64,000 nt of DNA from Varanus komodoensis (lineage: Eukaryota; Chordata; Lepidosauria; Squamata; Varanidae), in contig NW_025335589.1 of the NCBI RefSeq assembly GCF_004798865.1, forward strand, positions 11,799,909 to 11,863,908, in the 5' to 3' direction. The position numbers and the translations under genes are program-made. This document shows, in pieces, positions 41,385-52,556 of the stretch; the stretch's first letter is position 1, and each line of letters opens with the position of its first letter. The notes below the pieces were generated by a model, which saw only the letters and a list, made by a program, of their open reading frames with translations, did no database searches and was not told where the DNA came from.

Positions 41385-41386
41385 CT
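41331..41386. repeat. (AG)n microsatellite
   Basis: About 25 pure AG units (41331-41380) ending in GCGCGC. It directly follows the 5' edge of the BovB fragment. Confidence 0.98.
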
Positions 41387-44289
41387 GATAGAAAGAGATC
41401 TATAGGATTGTCTATTTTGGCCCTCTTTTTTATGGCAACTTGAACTAGAAGACAGTGGGTGGCAAGATGGTGAGCAAAACCATCCAGGAATCCTTCATGC
41501 AGTGGAGCAGTATAGAAATGCAAGAAGCAAACAAAATAAAAATTCTACAGTTTACTGATAATTATGCACAAAATGGTATAATGATGCACAAAGTTGTCCC
41601 TCAGTGTTTCAGGCTACTGGGCTAAAGCACAGAGACATAGGCTACCATTAGTGACTACAAAAAAGCAGTTTGCCTTGATGACTTTGCATGACTCCAGAGA
41701 TCCCAAGTCTGAGCATTTAGTGGTCTCTCTCCAAGAAAGAAGTGAGGCTAATTCCCCCCCTGTACCTTGCCACCTCTGGTATCTTTTGAAAATCTGTTCC
41801 ATAGAGTTGGGGAGAACCTCTGGAACAGCAGAGGTGGTGGCAAGGGGTAAAGGAAAATGGCTTTGCTCCTTTCTATTTACATGATTATCTGTTGGATCTA
41901 TTTTCCTTATATCCATAGTACAATTTATTCCAGGATCAGAAGGGCAAATTTGGATCAAACTGCATGCGTTCACCCCATATTCAGCCATGCATCCTATATA
42001 TAGTACATCAGGCATTCAGTACAAACTCACCAGGTTTCACCACAATTGATCTGATATAGGCTTAAGAACATGTGCTAAAGCATTTGGCTTAGTTGGGGTT
42101 ATGTTAACATAATTTCTGACATACTTCCCCTCCCCCTCCCTTTTTAAAGGCTAATTGGAATATAGCTATGTTGAGACTTCAACAACCTAAGACATTGAAT
42201 TAAAGGATTTCTCTTGAAAATGCAGGTGTAATCCACAGCACACTCTGCAATCTTGTGTTCAATTCTGCAGCACTTAGCTATTAATGGGGTCTGTGCATGA
42301 ACCAAAATCCACAATGAGATCTGTAAGAAAGAATTCACTGAGATAAAGGCTTGCATTGAGATTTTAAGAGATGTGGACAGGACATCCGCAGAACTGTCTT
42401 GCATAAAACTCTCTCTGTGTTTATAGATGTATTTAATATTTGTTGACAAGTGGAGCACAAGACAGCATGCTCTATGAAACATAAAGTATTATTATGGAAA
42501 AAATAGACCTGTTGGGGTTTAGAGGTGGGGATGATGATGCACTGTAACAAGAGTGCTGGGAACCATCTTGGGCAACACAGGGCTCAACATGTTACTACCA
42601 ATGATATTGCTACTCAGAAGTAAACATGCCAAGGATTCTACATGTCTGCTTCCTTGGAATAGGCAGGACTGTTTCACTCACTGATATTTTTAATAGCATT
42701 CAAATATGCAACCTCTGCATATGTACCAAGAGTATTCCAAACCAATATATTTGTTGCATCACAAGAAACTTCTTGCATATCTACTTCCACATCCAACAAG
42801 CCCCTGAATATAAGACTCAGAAGTAAACAGGGCTGAATCACTGAGCAGGTTCCTCCCTGGACCTCCGATTTTCTTGTGGGGAGAATTGCTGAGCAACTGA
42901 CAAGAAGTAAGGACTTCCACCTGATGCATAGTGCAAAAAGTTCCCTTTCTTATTGCACACCAGAGAAAAGCTCTTCTGTCAGATCAGCTGCTGACTGAAA
43001 GAGGGTTAGGGCTGCTGGAAGAAGCTAGCTGGCCAGATGGGAAGTGCCAATGGACTTTACTTGGTCTGTTGACTGGAAGTTTTGCATTCCTGGGCTATGT
43101 GAGTAAAAATGGATTAGAATTTAATGGCAGAGTATATCCATCATTCATGTTATGTCTCACCTTCACACTGAAGTTGTCTTATTTTTGAAAAATAGAATAG
43201 CTTCCTGTATACTCTTAGTGAACTAATTGTCCAAGTGTGCGTGTGTATTAGAACTATAATAATAAGCAAAACATGATTTCACCAAGGGTTTCTAAAGCCT
43301 ACCTCAAAGCTTGATCTGACTTGTGTCAAATTGAAGATTCGTGTGCATTTTTCTGCTTGTTTCTTAAATGCACACATCAGCTCTGTGCAATTTAGAAATA
43401 TGCACATTGTATCCCCCTGATTAAGATCTGTTCTTGTATATTTTTCTACTACAAATTATTTCATGTGCATTTTTTCCAATGTGCACATTTTCCAAACCCT
43501 TTTTCTGAGAATTGCATACAAGATCAGACTATGTATGGACTTTGGCTGCAGCCTGCATTTGGCTCTGTGCTTGATTCTGGGGGTGCAAACTGGATAAATG
43601 TGGTCCAAAAATGAAATGAAATGGATGCTGCATATGCATATTTCCTGCATATGGTCAAAAGGCACCATCCACATAAAAAGTATAGGGTTATCAGTAGACT
43701 TGTGGAAACGCTAAGACTGGAAGAAGCACAAAACTTTCAAGGGGGAAAAAACCTATGAGGGGAAGACCAGCTGAATGAAAACTGAGCATGCACCAGAAAC
43801 AGGCAATGCTGGCTGACAGCTGGATGTGAAAAGGAATAATGGGGAAAAGATGAATGGGGTATTTGGAAAAGGGTATTTCTAACTGTTTGAAAAGCTGAAC
43901 AGCAGCAATTCCGAGGGCAACATTTTGCTGCAGATCCGACTTAGAATATTCAAATTATCAGCAGGTAAAGCAGCTCTAGTTGTTCTATCAAACTCAGCAA
44001 ATAGTGGCACCTACATCCCCTCTGTGTCTAGAGGTGAGACACTGGATTCTCTGTATATAGAGTCTGGGTGGACAACAGAGATGTGATAACATGGGAAGGT
44101 TGGAAAGTATTAGGATTGGCTGCTCCAGCTTCTTTGTCTCCCATCCTTTTCTTGTTAAATACAACCAGGGGCTCCATTTTTTGTTTCAGTGTGACGAAAG
44201 AAAGTACCCAGATCTGCAACAAAGCCAAATAGCCAAATCTCACACCTATTCCATGTTAAAGTTCTGAGTGATGCTCTTGAAAATATTCA
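41387..44289. other. Mostly unique sequence, no gene recognised
   Basis: No exon is recognised. Between about 43340 and 43500 the words TGTGCATTTTT, TGCACAC, TGCACATTG, TGTGCATTTTTTCC and GTGCACATTTTCC recur, suggesting a decayed element with internal repeats. Short matches to the 38436 repeat occur at 42603-42635 and 42818-42832. A 133-codon minus-strand frame (41614-42015) has no recognisable domain. Confidence 0.4.
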
Positions 44290-44750
44290 GAAACAACAGC
44301 TAATACATAACATGATGGCCAGAATTTGTCTGATGTGTGCTTTACAGATTGTATAACAATGCCAGCCTAAAAATGCATTCACTGCCTCCAACTTTGATTC
44401 CAAACCCAACATTTATTCTTACCTATAAAGCTGTAACTGACTTGGGGCAAGATTATCACTTCTTCCTCCTTTGGGGATCTGCCTGGACTCTACATTCTTC
44501 AGCTTAGGTCCCAAGATGGGTCCTTCTGTGTAGCATCTTCATGGCCATGGAACTCTCTCCCAGAGGTTTGCCTTTCTCATTATTGGTAAAGAGATAGCTG
44601 GTAAAAACATACATGGTTCTTTCAAGATCGTACTGCATAAGGTCACTCTTTTATTTTGGTTCTCTCACTCTCTCTTATTCTGTTTGGAATTGTGTTTCTG
44701 CAAATTGTTTCATGGGATCAGTAAGAAATATTTTAAATAAATAATTTCAA
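44290..44750 (+). mobile_element. L2-like LINE 3' end, plus strand
   Basis: The plus strand reads LIHNMMARI where L2-group LINEs have LQLVQNAAARL, then near 44410 YKAVTDLGQDY where they have YKALNDLGPQY. CATGGCCATGGAACTCTCTCCCAGAGGTTTGCC, ATTTTGGTTCTCTCA and a TTTTAAATAAATAA tail follow the squamate family's 3' end. Frames are broken. It is the strand opposite of the copy at 46510. Confidence 0.75.
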
Positions 44751-46509
44751 GCCATCTTCCTTACACATGGGAGGGCTGCAGTCATTCCTGAATGCCTTCT
44801 TTTCCTAAGAGACTTGCAGAAGTGCCTGGATTTCAGGATGCACTTCTGTGTCAAAGATCCTAAATGAAAAGCACTAGCATATAAGCAAATGACAGAAGAG
44901 TTTGAGTACATTTCCAAACTAGTATGTTTCTAAGTCAATTATTTTGCATCACACTGTCAAAAGGATAAAGGTAAGAATTCTACTGCAGGAAGATCTATAA
45001 TCACATTGCTAGCTCACTCTCAAAGTGGGCCTGTTGGGTGTCTGATCGTTTTTTCAAATGACTAGAATTTTTTCTGGGACTGATCTTTCCTTGTAGGACT
45101 AATATCAGCCACAGGAGGTAAGTGGCAAACAGCTCAAATATCACTTTGAAACCTTATGCATATTGATATTCCCATAGGCACAGGGATATGCACATTAATA
45201 AGAGCGCCATTATTTTTTCTCTCACTGTGAGTTTAGACATGAGCAACAGCTGGTAAGTGCTGATCTGATGAATTTCCTAGCTGAAGCTGGATTGAATTGA
45301 CAGGGTTTGGCATCCTGGTGTTTATGAGCGTGATCTGCAATTATGCTAATTCTCTCACCCCCACTTTCTTATGTGGCAGGAATGTATACAGATAATATAC
45401 ATTGCATAGTTCCATTGTGGGTCTTATTTATGGTTTATTTTCTTTTGCTCCAGCAATATTACTGAGGTTGCTTAAAACAAAGGTGGGGATCAAATTGTGA
45501 GGGGATGGCATGTGTTCTCTGCTGCCTTCAGTGCCCCCCATGATATGCTGACAGGTTTGGCAGGGGTGGAAAAAAGTAAAATGAAATGTGACAGGTTCCT
45601 TTTTAAAACAGTTATTTTAGTGCTCTGGTTAATTAAGATGGAATACGTCTGCCTTTCCTTGAACCCATCTGCAGTCAACATGGGTAGTAGTAACCCTATA
45701 ACACTGTCCCCATTTCCCCCAAATGATGAGAAATCTTCTCTGAACAAATCATCTTACATAGAGGGCTGGCCCAAGATGTTGTTTGCTGCAGCAAATATCC
45801 GTTCCCCATCAAGTCACATGACCACCTCCAACACCAAGCATGTGCTAACAGGACCAACTGCTAGTGCCAGTGGAAGGTGGTGGTTCCTGAAGCTGGGAAT
45901 AAGCAAGATACATTTCTGGAGTGGGGCTACTCAGTGCTTCCAGCATTGGCAATAAAAATATAGGTATACCAAGCTGGATCTTCTGCCCTTTCATGGTGTT
46001 CCAAACCTGGCTACTTCACTGTGCCTAATTGCCCTGCTTGCAAGATTCACAGTGTCGAGGTTCCACTGCCATTTAAATTAAATTTGAGGAGAGTCCCTGG
46101 AATCTGAACTTAAGTACAAATGTAGCTGGGAACCAATTTTCTCTCTTCTGTCCTTTATTGACTCTATTGAAATGTATACTTTTCCTTGCTACAGAAAAAG
46201 GCTAATCAATATATTCTGTTAAGCAAATAATGCTGATGTGTATTGGTGCATATCAGTGTTGCCCAAAGTAACACAATTGAACTGATAGCAATTTACTGTT
46301 ATTCACTGTATTTTTGGGCATCTGTGAATGCTGATATGAGAATAATAAATATATGTGTGTATGGACACACACCCGTACCAACACACATGCACATGAACAT
46401 GGGGATGACTCTTTGTCTAAATAAGATTCCTGAGCAGGAAAAAACAAACAAACAAAAAACCCAATTGAATTGTTAGGTTAATTAGGAAAAACTCATCTAA
46501 AAAAAACAT
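44751..46509. other. Mostly unique sequence, no gene recognised
   Basis: It contains the longest open frame in the window (45497-45955, 152 codons, plus strand), which has no domain, overlaps a dispersed repeat (45763-45810) and is opposed by another open frame on the minus strand; I consider it chance. TG/CA-rich patches lie at 46350-46400. Confidence 0.4.
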
Positions 46510-46990
46510 CTTTGACAGATGTGGAAAACAATGCTACTTTAGTGCCTGCCTACCATCAGCTTGTAGGGAATTCCACAAAGAGGGACCTGGGAAACTTAAA
46601 GCCTTTTTTGAAGTGTGCTTAAATGGACCCTAGCTCCATTGAGAACCACCAGAAGCACCTTGGTGATGGTTTCAGTGACAAAACAGGCTGATAAAGGAAA
46701 AGGTGCTCTCTTAGATATCCTAGTCTCAAGCTCTTTAGGACTTTATGCACTAAGAATTGCCTCTTCAGGTGGCAAATAGGTAGCCAGTGCAGTTCCTTCA
46801 ATAATGATGTTATATGCTGAAGAGAGCTTCAGTAGTCAAGCAGTAGCTTCTAGGCCAGGCTTAAGGACAGCCCTGCTTTGAGGTTGTTGGTGCCTGCACC
46901 ATCGTGGCCAACCTCTCTCTGTCAGCAAAGGTGCAGCATATGCCAAAGCTGGTAGCATAACCATCTTCTATCCCTGCTGCAGGTTCTGTG
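46510..46990 (-). mobile_element. L2-like LINE ORF2 C-terminal fragment, minus strand
   Basis: The minus strand at 46619-46801 reads ELHWLPICHLKRQFLVHK then VLKSLRLGYLREHLFLY. This is the C-terminal signature of L2-group reverse transcriptases, usually ELHWLPI.FR.QFKVL..KAL.GLGP.YL.E.L. CAAATAGGTAGCCAGTGCAG and GGGAATTCCACAAAGAGGG flank it as in other squamate copies. Sequence past 46801 continues the family's adjacent region. The 60-codon open frame is a relic of the LINE, not a host gene. Confidence 0.8.
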
Positions 46991-47559
46991 TATCATCGTG
47001 CAACACAATTCTTCAGACTCACCCTTAAGATAGGGTCATAAGTGTAGCCATTTAAGTAAGTGTCAGAAGTAAACTAGCCACAAAAGGCACTATATAGTCA
47101 AAGTAGGGTTAGTAACAGTTGGGATTTAAAGACGACAAGAAGTGCATCACAGAACAAGCCATATATGTAGCAGGACAGAGTGTCCAAAATGCAGTGAAGA
47201 GAAGACTGATTAGTGCAACCAGTGAATTAATTGATCTGGGTGGATGCGGGGAAACAGGAAAGGGCAATGGATAAAGCTGACGAGTTTCCTGGGAAGGCTA
47301 GGACAAGTTTAACTAGTGTGTTCTAAAGATGGGAGGAAAATGGCTCAGAAAGTAAATCACCCTCAGTATGGTATTATTCTTTAATTGTCTTGACAGGCAG
47401 CAAAGACAGTTTTATTTCAGCAAGCTTTTCCAGCTTATTACTCTTAAGATGGTAACATGCGGTTAGTGCCTTATTAACTGTTTTTGAGTCCCTTTTATTG
47501 GGTGACTATAAACTGTTATTATATATTGTGCAGTTGTGTGCCAGTTTCTCTTGTACTGA
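46991..47559. other. Unique sequence, no gene recognised
   Basis: Nothing recognised. Confidence 0.4.
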
Positions 47560-47630
47560 GGTTTATTTATTTTAAAATATTTATATATTGCCCATCATAA
47601 AACATTTTTTTCCAGGGCAGTGCACAGCCA
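47560..47630 (-). mobile_element. LINE/SINE 3' tail fragment, minus strand
   Basis: GGTTTATTTATTTTAAAATATTTATATATTGCCC followed by CCAGGGCAGTGCACAGCC is the reverse complement of the common squamate tail (GGCGGGATATAAAT plus TAAATAAA). Which element it belonged to cannot be told. Confidence 0.5.
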
Positions 47631-47741
47631 TGAAACATCAGTCATATTGGGTTACATTAAATCTGCACTTGCACATTTTCTCCCTGTCTTGCCACTGCAG
47701 CCCTCCACATCACCTGACATGCCCCAGCAGACTCCTAGGAG

Positions 47742-47767
47742 TGCGTGTGTGTGTGTGTGTGGGGGGG
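47742..47767. repeat. Short (GT)n(G)n tract
   Basis: GCGTGTGTGTGTGTGTGTG followed by a G7 run. Confidence 0.9.
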
Positions 47768-47909
47768 CTGCTGCAGGGGGGCAGCTGCCTCCCTCTTGAA
47801 CTTGTCTGATGGAACAGCTTTCATTGGCCAAAGGATACAGACTTCAAACCATTAAATGTCAACCTGAATATTCTGTACAACCTCCACATATCCACTTCCT
47901 AAACAACTA

Positions 47910-47975
47910 GATCTACTCAGAAATAAGCAGCATTGAGTTCAGTGGGGCTTACTCCCAGGTAAGTCTGTGTAACAT
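47910..47975. repeat. Dispersed squamate repeat, inverted copy
   Basis: GATCTACTCAGAAATAAGCAG, CATTGAGTTCAGTGGGGCTTACTCCCAGGTAAG matches the repeat at 38436-38516 in the opposite orientation. Confidence 0.65.
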
Positions 47976-48345
47976 TTTTGCTCTCATTGGGAATCTGGAT
48001 TCAACCCATTACTTGTGTTCAGCATTCTGAGCACTATTCAGCAGAATGCAGATTTAATATGTCAGCTCATGAGCTGTTCTTCCTGAGGGCCAATTCAAAG
48101 AGCTCTCTCAACCTGTGACTGCTAAATGAATGTGCACTTGGGTGTCAAAAGCCAAGGCAGGGATGTTGTCAGCATGCATGCAAATGGTTTTGCTTGTGAT
48201 GGTGCAGCTGTAGTTGAAGCACAGGCTGAATAAATATTCAACAGGCAGGAAGTCTTATATGAACTGAGTTAAAACAAAAAGGTAAGTTCTCTGAAGAACA
48301 GATTCGGGTCTTTTGTCCTCTGCCGAGAGGAGATAGAAAGAGAAA
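47976..48345. other. Unique sequence, no gene recognised
   Basis: Nothing recognised. Confidence 0.4.
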
Positions 48346-48394
48346 ATGAGAGAGAGAGAGAGAGAGGGAGGGAGGGAGGGAGGGAGGGAGGGAG
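48346..48394. repeat. Compound (GA)n(GGGA)n microsatellite
   Basis: About ten GA units pass into seven GGGA units, all purine on the plus strand. Confidence 0.97.
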
Positions 48395-51384
48395 AACTAC
48401 TGGGTTCAGACATGATGACCCACATCCAAGGGCTGAACATGGGTTGACTGTGGGTTGCAGCTGAATCATGGATTATCATCTTCTCTGAATTCAGCCATGC
48501 TAACAAATCACATTGTTAATTATGATTAACTAGTGAAAGAGAACCTATGATTTATGTTTGGATTGTTAACTGGGGACTGCTCATCATGGTCAGCTAGACA
48601 CAAAGAACATGATAATTCATGTTTCAACGACCCTAGGGCACTTGCTAGAGATGCACTTTTGCCAGGTATGTTCCTCTGTACAATTGAAAATATATTCTGG
48701 TACATTTGAGGGTGGGATGGAGAATGGAATTGCAATCCAAAATGGCTATCCCCTTTGGTGGGTTCTCTTAAGAGCTTCTCCAAAACTGAATTTGGCTCTT
48801 GGCTGAAAGAAGTTCCCTTCCCCAGTTGCAGTTTCATAACACTGCTTATGAAAATAGGTCCTAATTTTGAGCACCTTCTCACAGAAATATTTAACGCTGT
48901 TTATCTTTATATGGATATAGTTGGAACTGACAGACACCTGGAAGTTGATGATACTTGTGTTCCTGCAAAGATTTAAGTTAGAGATTATGGACTCTTGAAG
49001 TTACCCATAAACCAATTTGTCCACATTCATTTCACCTGCTCTCTTTTCAGCTCAGAATGATCAGCGTGGTGACATTTATGAAATGAATATGCAGCATAAC
49101 AGAGTGTGGAAATCCATTTAGCCATTCATTGCTAAGAAATTGGTGCATTGGGATTTTTCAATTGAATGATGATAAGGAATGTTAAGGAGACAGAGTTGAC
49201 AACTTCCTAGTAAACAGGCATGTATTATATTATGATTCATTATTTCAGGAACTTCTAATATCAGTTGCTACAAGCTATATAAACTACAGAATTAAATTGT
49301 TTTGAGAGAATGAATGTGCTATTTTTTCCTTCCTAAAATCATATTAAAGAAACAAGAAGTTATGTAGCAGAAGTACCATTTTGACAGTTAATGGAGATAA
49401 ACATGAAGATGAATGTTGTTTAATCAATAATTTCACTTTAAAATTTGTCTGCAGTATTTATGGTCAGACATCCTCTACTCTTTCTTTCTTTGGTGCATTT
49501 TAAAAAAGGAAGAGATGATACAGCAGTGCCAGTGTCATCTGAGGGCACATCTCCATGCAGAGTACTGACATTTCTGAAGACCGGCAGGACAGTAAGTGGA
49601 TTTTGCTTCTGAGTCTGTGGAAACAGAATTCTGGGTTGCCTTCTTGGCCTGCAGTCCCACAAACCAATTGTCTGGACTCATCTCATTAAAGTCACCCTGT
49701 GATCTAGAGAACTGGTCATACTGCTGGGTCACATTGCTGGCTATAGAAAGCAAGGATCTGTGAGGCAAGCCATTTTATAGCTGACAGGAGGAAAGCCTTG
49801 CTGAATCATACTTCTAGAAGAAGGTGATCTTCCAGAAATCCAATTACACAGCATTGAACTGGGGAAAGAAGAAGGCAAATTGAACTACCACTGTTTTCTC
49901 TATTGGTGTGTGTGAAGGTCTCTTTGCACATATTGGTACGAGAATTTGGGGTGTATCCTGATAGGGCAGCAATTTGTTCATAATTTAGTTGTTACACAAG
50001 TTTTTTTAGTTGTTGTTCATAATTTAGTTGTTGTTACTCAAGTTTTACTGGAATGGAAGGGGTACTTGTGGGATTTTCTGCCTCAGGTGACTTGTAGGGC
50101 TCCCCACTTGCTGCTCCACCCCAAATTTGTTAGGCCAGCTCACATGTAGCAGAATGAGGCGGCAGATTGGTGGGATTTCAGGAAGCAGCAGGAAGACCTC
50201 TCTGGAGTGCAGCAGGGGACCCCTTTGCAAGAAGAGAAATCACATGTAGAATGGGACTGTGGAACTGTTTCTCTAATCTTGTCCCAGACACGAATTAGCT
50301 ATGGGGCTTGCCAGAAAGGGAAGACTTGCAGACTTGTAGCATGTAGACTTTCCCTTATTCTGGACCCTGGATTAGCACCTTAAGAACTACTAATGATGTG
50401 TTTTCCAGTGCTATCAATGGCAAGGCATGGAGCTTTCCTTGACTGGGACCTAGGATACCTTCTATAAATTGATATATCTCACATGACTTAATCACATTAG
50501 AAACCTGCCAAAGAGTTAGGCATTTGTGTAGTTTTGGATTCCCATGTCTACTGCATGCAGGCTGGAAACTCCTTCTGTTCTCAGTGATAAAGGAGGACCA
50601 CAATGTAGATTGGGCATGTTACTCCATAACATTGTGAGCTTCCTGTATGCTTCAGCTTTGCATAGGTCTCTAGGCTAAACTGAGTTTTCCAACATCATGC
50701 TGCTATGGGCATGCTTGAAATGGCAGCAAGGTTGAGCCCTTTGGTAACAATTCTTATATCTCATAAAAATATTTCCAACATCTTTGTCTCCCTGTCACAT
50801 TCCCCTACAAAAAATCCCTCTCAGAAGCTGCTATTTGCATTTCAAGGCAATCCCCCTCTAGTGCCAATGGAAGTTCTATGGAGAAAGTCTTGTCAGGATG
50901 TGACAGGGAGAGAAAGCTTAAACTGGTCTTCTCTGCCTCTTTCCCCTTCCCAAGTCTTGAGCCTGCTCAGGCTTCCTTGTGCTATTTGAGTTTTTAAAGG
51001 CCCACTGTTTCATACAGCCTTATGCCTAATTTGCCCCAAACTCATTCAACTGCTGGATTGATAAGAAAGGTGGCCTTCATCTCAGTCTGGTGTAGTGGTC
51101 AGCAAATGAACAGGTACCTCTGCATGTACTCTTGTTCTCCACATATAGCGGTGCCTTTGAATTGCAAATAATGAGAAAAATCTATTATTCATTCTAAATG
51201 ACAAGCTGTTTTTACTTTTAATGCTCCTGGATCATCCCACACAACTTTTATGGAATACATCAGAAGTGAATGGCTGATGGGCAGCAGACAAAAGGTCTGA
51301 ATCAAAACTTTGTTTCAAGTGCAGCATTTTGTGAGGTTATATAATACATTCTTTTGGTTAGCCATTCAGCCCCTTCATAAAACC
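48395..51384. other. Mostly unique sequence, no gene recognised
   Basis: At 48404-48600 words such as GAACATGGGTTGAC, GTTAATTATGATTAACTAG and CATCATGGTCAGC suggest a decayed MITE of the CCATGGTT type (see 16950). At 49974-50048 TTGTTCATAATTTAGTTGTT occurs twice with a 39-bp period. At 49025-49170 an A+T-rich patch could be conserved non-coding DNA. No exon is recognised. Confidence 0.4.
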
Positions 51385-51872
51385 ACTAACAAAAGAGATC
51401 CCACCACCATGTGGGGCAGTCTGTTCCATGGCTGAACAGGGAGTTCTTTGTAATATTACTCAACATTTGCTTTCTTTTTGTTTGAAGTTGGTGGCTCACA
51501 GTCTTTCTCTCCAGAGCTGCAGAAATCTAATTTGCTCTATTATCTGTGAGATGGATTTTCGGATGCTAGAAGATGGCTATCACATTGCTGCTGAACAAAC
51601 TTTTCTTCATAGTAAACATCTCCAGTTCCTACAACCATTCTTTATGGGACTTGGTTTCCAGGCATCTCACCCTCTTTGTTATCTTGTCTCATGCTCCAGA
51701 TTGCCGGTACTTCTTCAACTGCAGTCCCTAATACTAGACATAACAACCCTGTAGAAGTCTGAATAAAATCAAATAAAGTGGTACCTTTAGTTCTTTTGTT
51801 CTGAACACTGCATTGTACTGATGCAGCCTAGAATCACATTAGCCTGTTTATACATCACATTGTCCTGCCAAC
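51385..51872 (-). mobile_element. CR1/L3-type LINE 3' region, minus strand
   Basis: GGGGCAGTCTGTTCCATGGCTGAACAG, GATGGCTATCACATTGCTGC, TTGGTTTCCAGGCATCTCACC, CATTGTACTGATGCAGCCTAGAATCACATTAGCC and CATCACATTGTCCTGCCAAC are in the order of reverse-complemented CR1 3' regions. It is about 490 bp long and more diverged than the copy at 25769. The terminal octamers are not visible. The 108-codon plus-strand frame inside it is by chance. Confidence 0.8.
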
Positions 51873-51944
51873 TCCTAGGAAAATGATCCTATTTAAACTG
51901 TGCAATCAAATAAATCAAATGCGATATACAGTTTAAATAAGATA

Positions 51945-51988
51945 TTTTTGGGCTGTTCACATTTGATTTAAAGTGAACAGCCCAGAAA
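51945..51988. other. Long hairpin
   Basis: GGGCTGTTCAC (51950-51960) and GTGAACAGCCC (51973-51983) are perfect 11-bp reverse complements with a 12-base A+T loop. Pairing extends outward through the TTTTT/AGAAA flanks with one G-T wobble, giving a stem of about 16 bp. Confidence 0.8.
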
Positions 51989-52340
51989 GTTACAATTGAA
52001 ATGTATTAATAAATATACATGTAATTAATAAATAAAATAGTTTTCAGCCTGCAGCTTATACCTCAGAAGGAATTCATGGAGTCTGCATTGTAGCCCCATC
52101 CACATATACATGAAAGGGTTTAAGGGTAGCAGAGCTATTCTGGTGATCCTGCCCTTGAGGTTGTACAGCTTTATTGCCCTACCTCCCAATGTCCATGTGG
52201 TAACCAAAAGGACATTGTCTGTGATTTTAGGCCTCTATGGGAACTGGAAAGCTGAGGCCTTCTCCTGATGTCCACATGCAAAGCAGGAACATCAAGGACA
52301 GGGTGAAGAAGTTGCATGACTTTGGGGTGGCAATAGGGCT

Positions 52341-52556
52341 GAGAGACACCGTGGTGTGGTGGTGAGAGGGTTGGCCTGGGAACCAAGAGATCTAGTCCCC
52401 ACTCAGCCATGAAGATCATTAGGTGACTCTGGGCCAGTCACTGCTTCTCCGCCTAACCTATCTCACAGAGTTGTTGTTGTAAGGATAAAGTGGAGAGAAG
52501 GAGAACCTAGTAAGCCACCTTGAGTTCCTTGCAAAAAGAAGAAAGGCCACGTATAC
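52341..52556 (+). mobile_element. MIR-like tRNA-derived SINE, best copy
   Basis: It starts GAGAGACACCGTGGTGTGGTGG. The A box lies in TGGTGGTGAGAGGGTTGGCC and the B box in GATCTAGTCCCCA. The body runs ACTCAGCCATGAAGATCATT, GGTGACTCTGGGCCAGTCAC, CGCCTAACCTATCTCACAGA, TTGTTGTTGTAAGGATAAAG, AAGCCACCTTGAGTTCCTTG. This is the most complete of the three copies in the window, with moderate divergence. Such SINEs are copied by partner LINEs of the L2 group, which are present here as fragments. Confidence 0.9.

Noticed and set aside
45497-45955. Longest open frame (152 codons, plus strand)
   Set aside because: It has no recognisable domain, overlaps a dispersed repeat near its end, is overlapped by an open frame on the other strand, and about 150 codons is within chance for 64 kb read in six frames.
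46619-46801. Minus-strand frame with ELHWLP motif as a host gene
   Set aside because: The motif is the C-terminal signature of L2-group LINE reverse transcriptases, and the flanks match the same LINE family.
52341-52400. Possible tRNA gene
   Set aside because: It is the tRNA-like head of a MIR-like SINE with the conserved SINE body following it.
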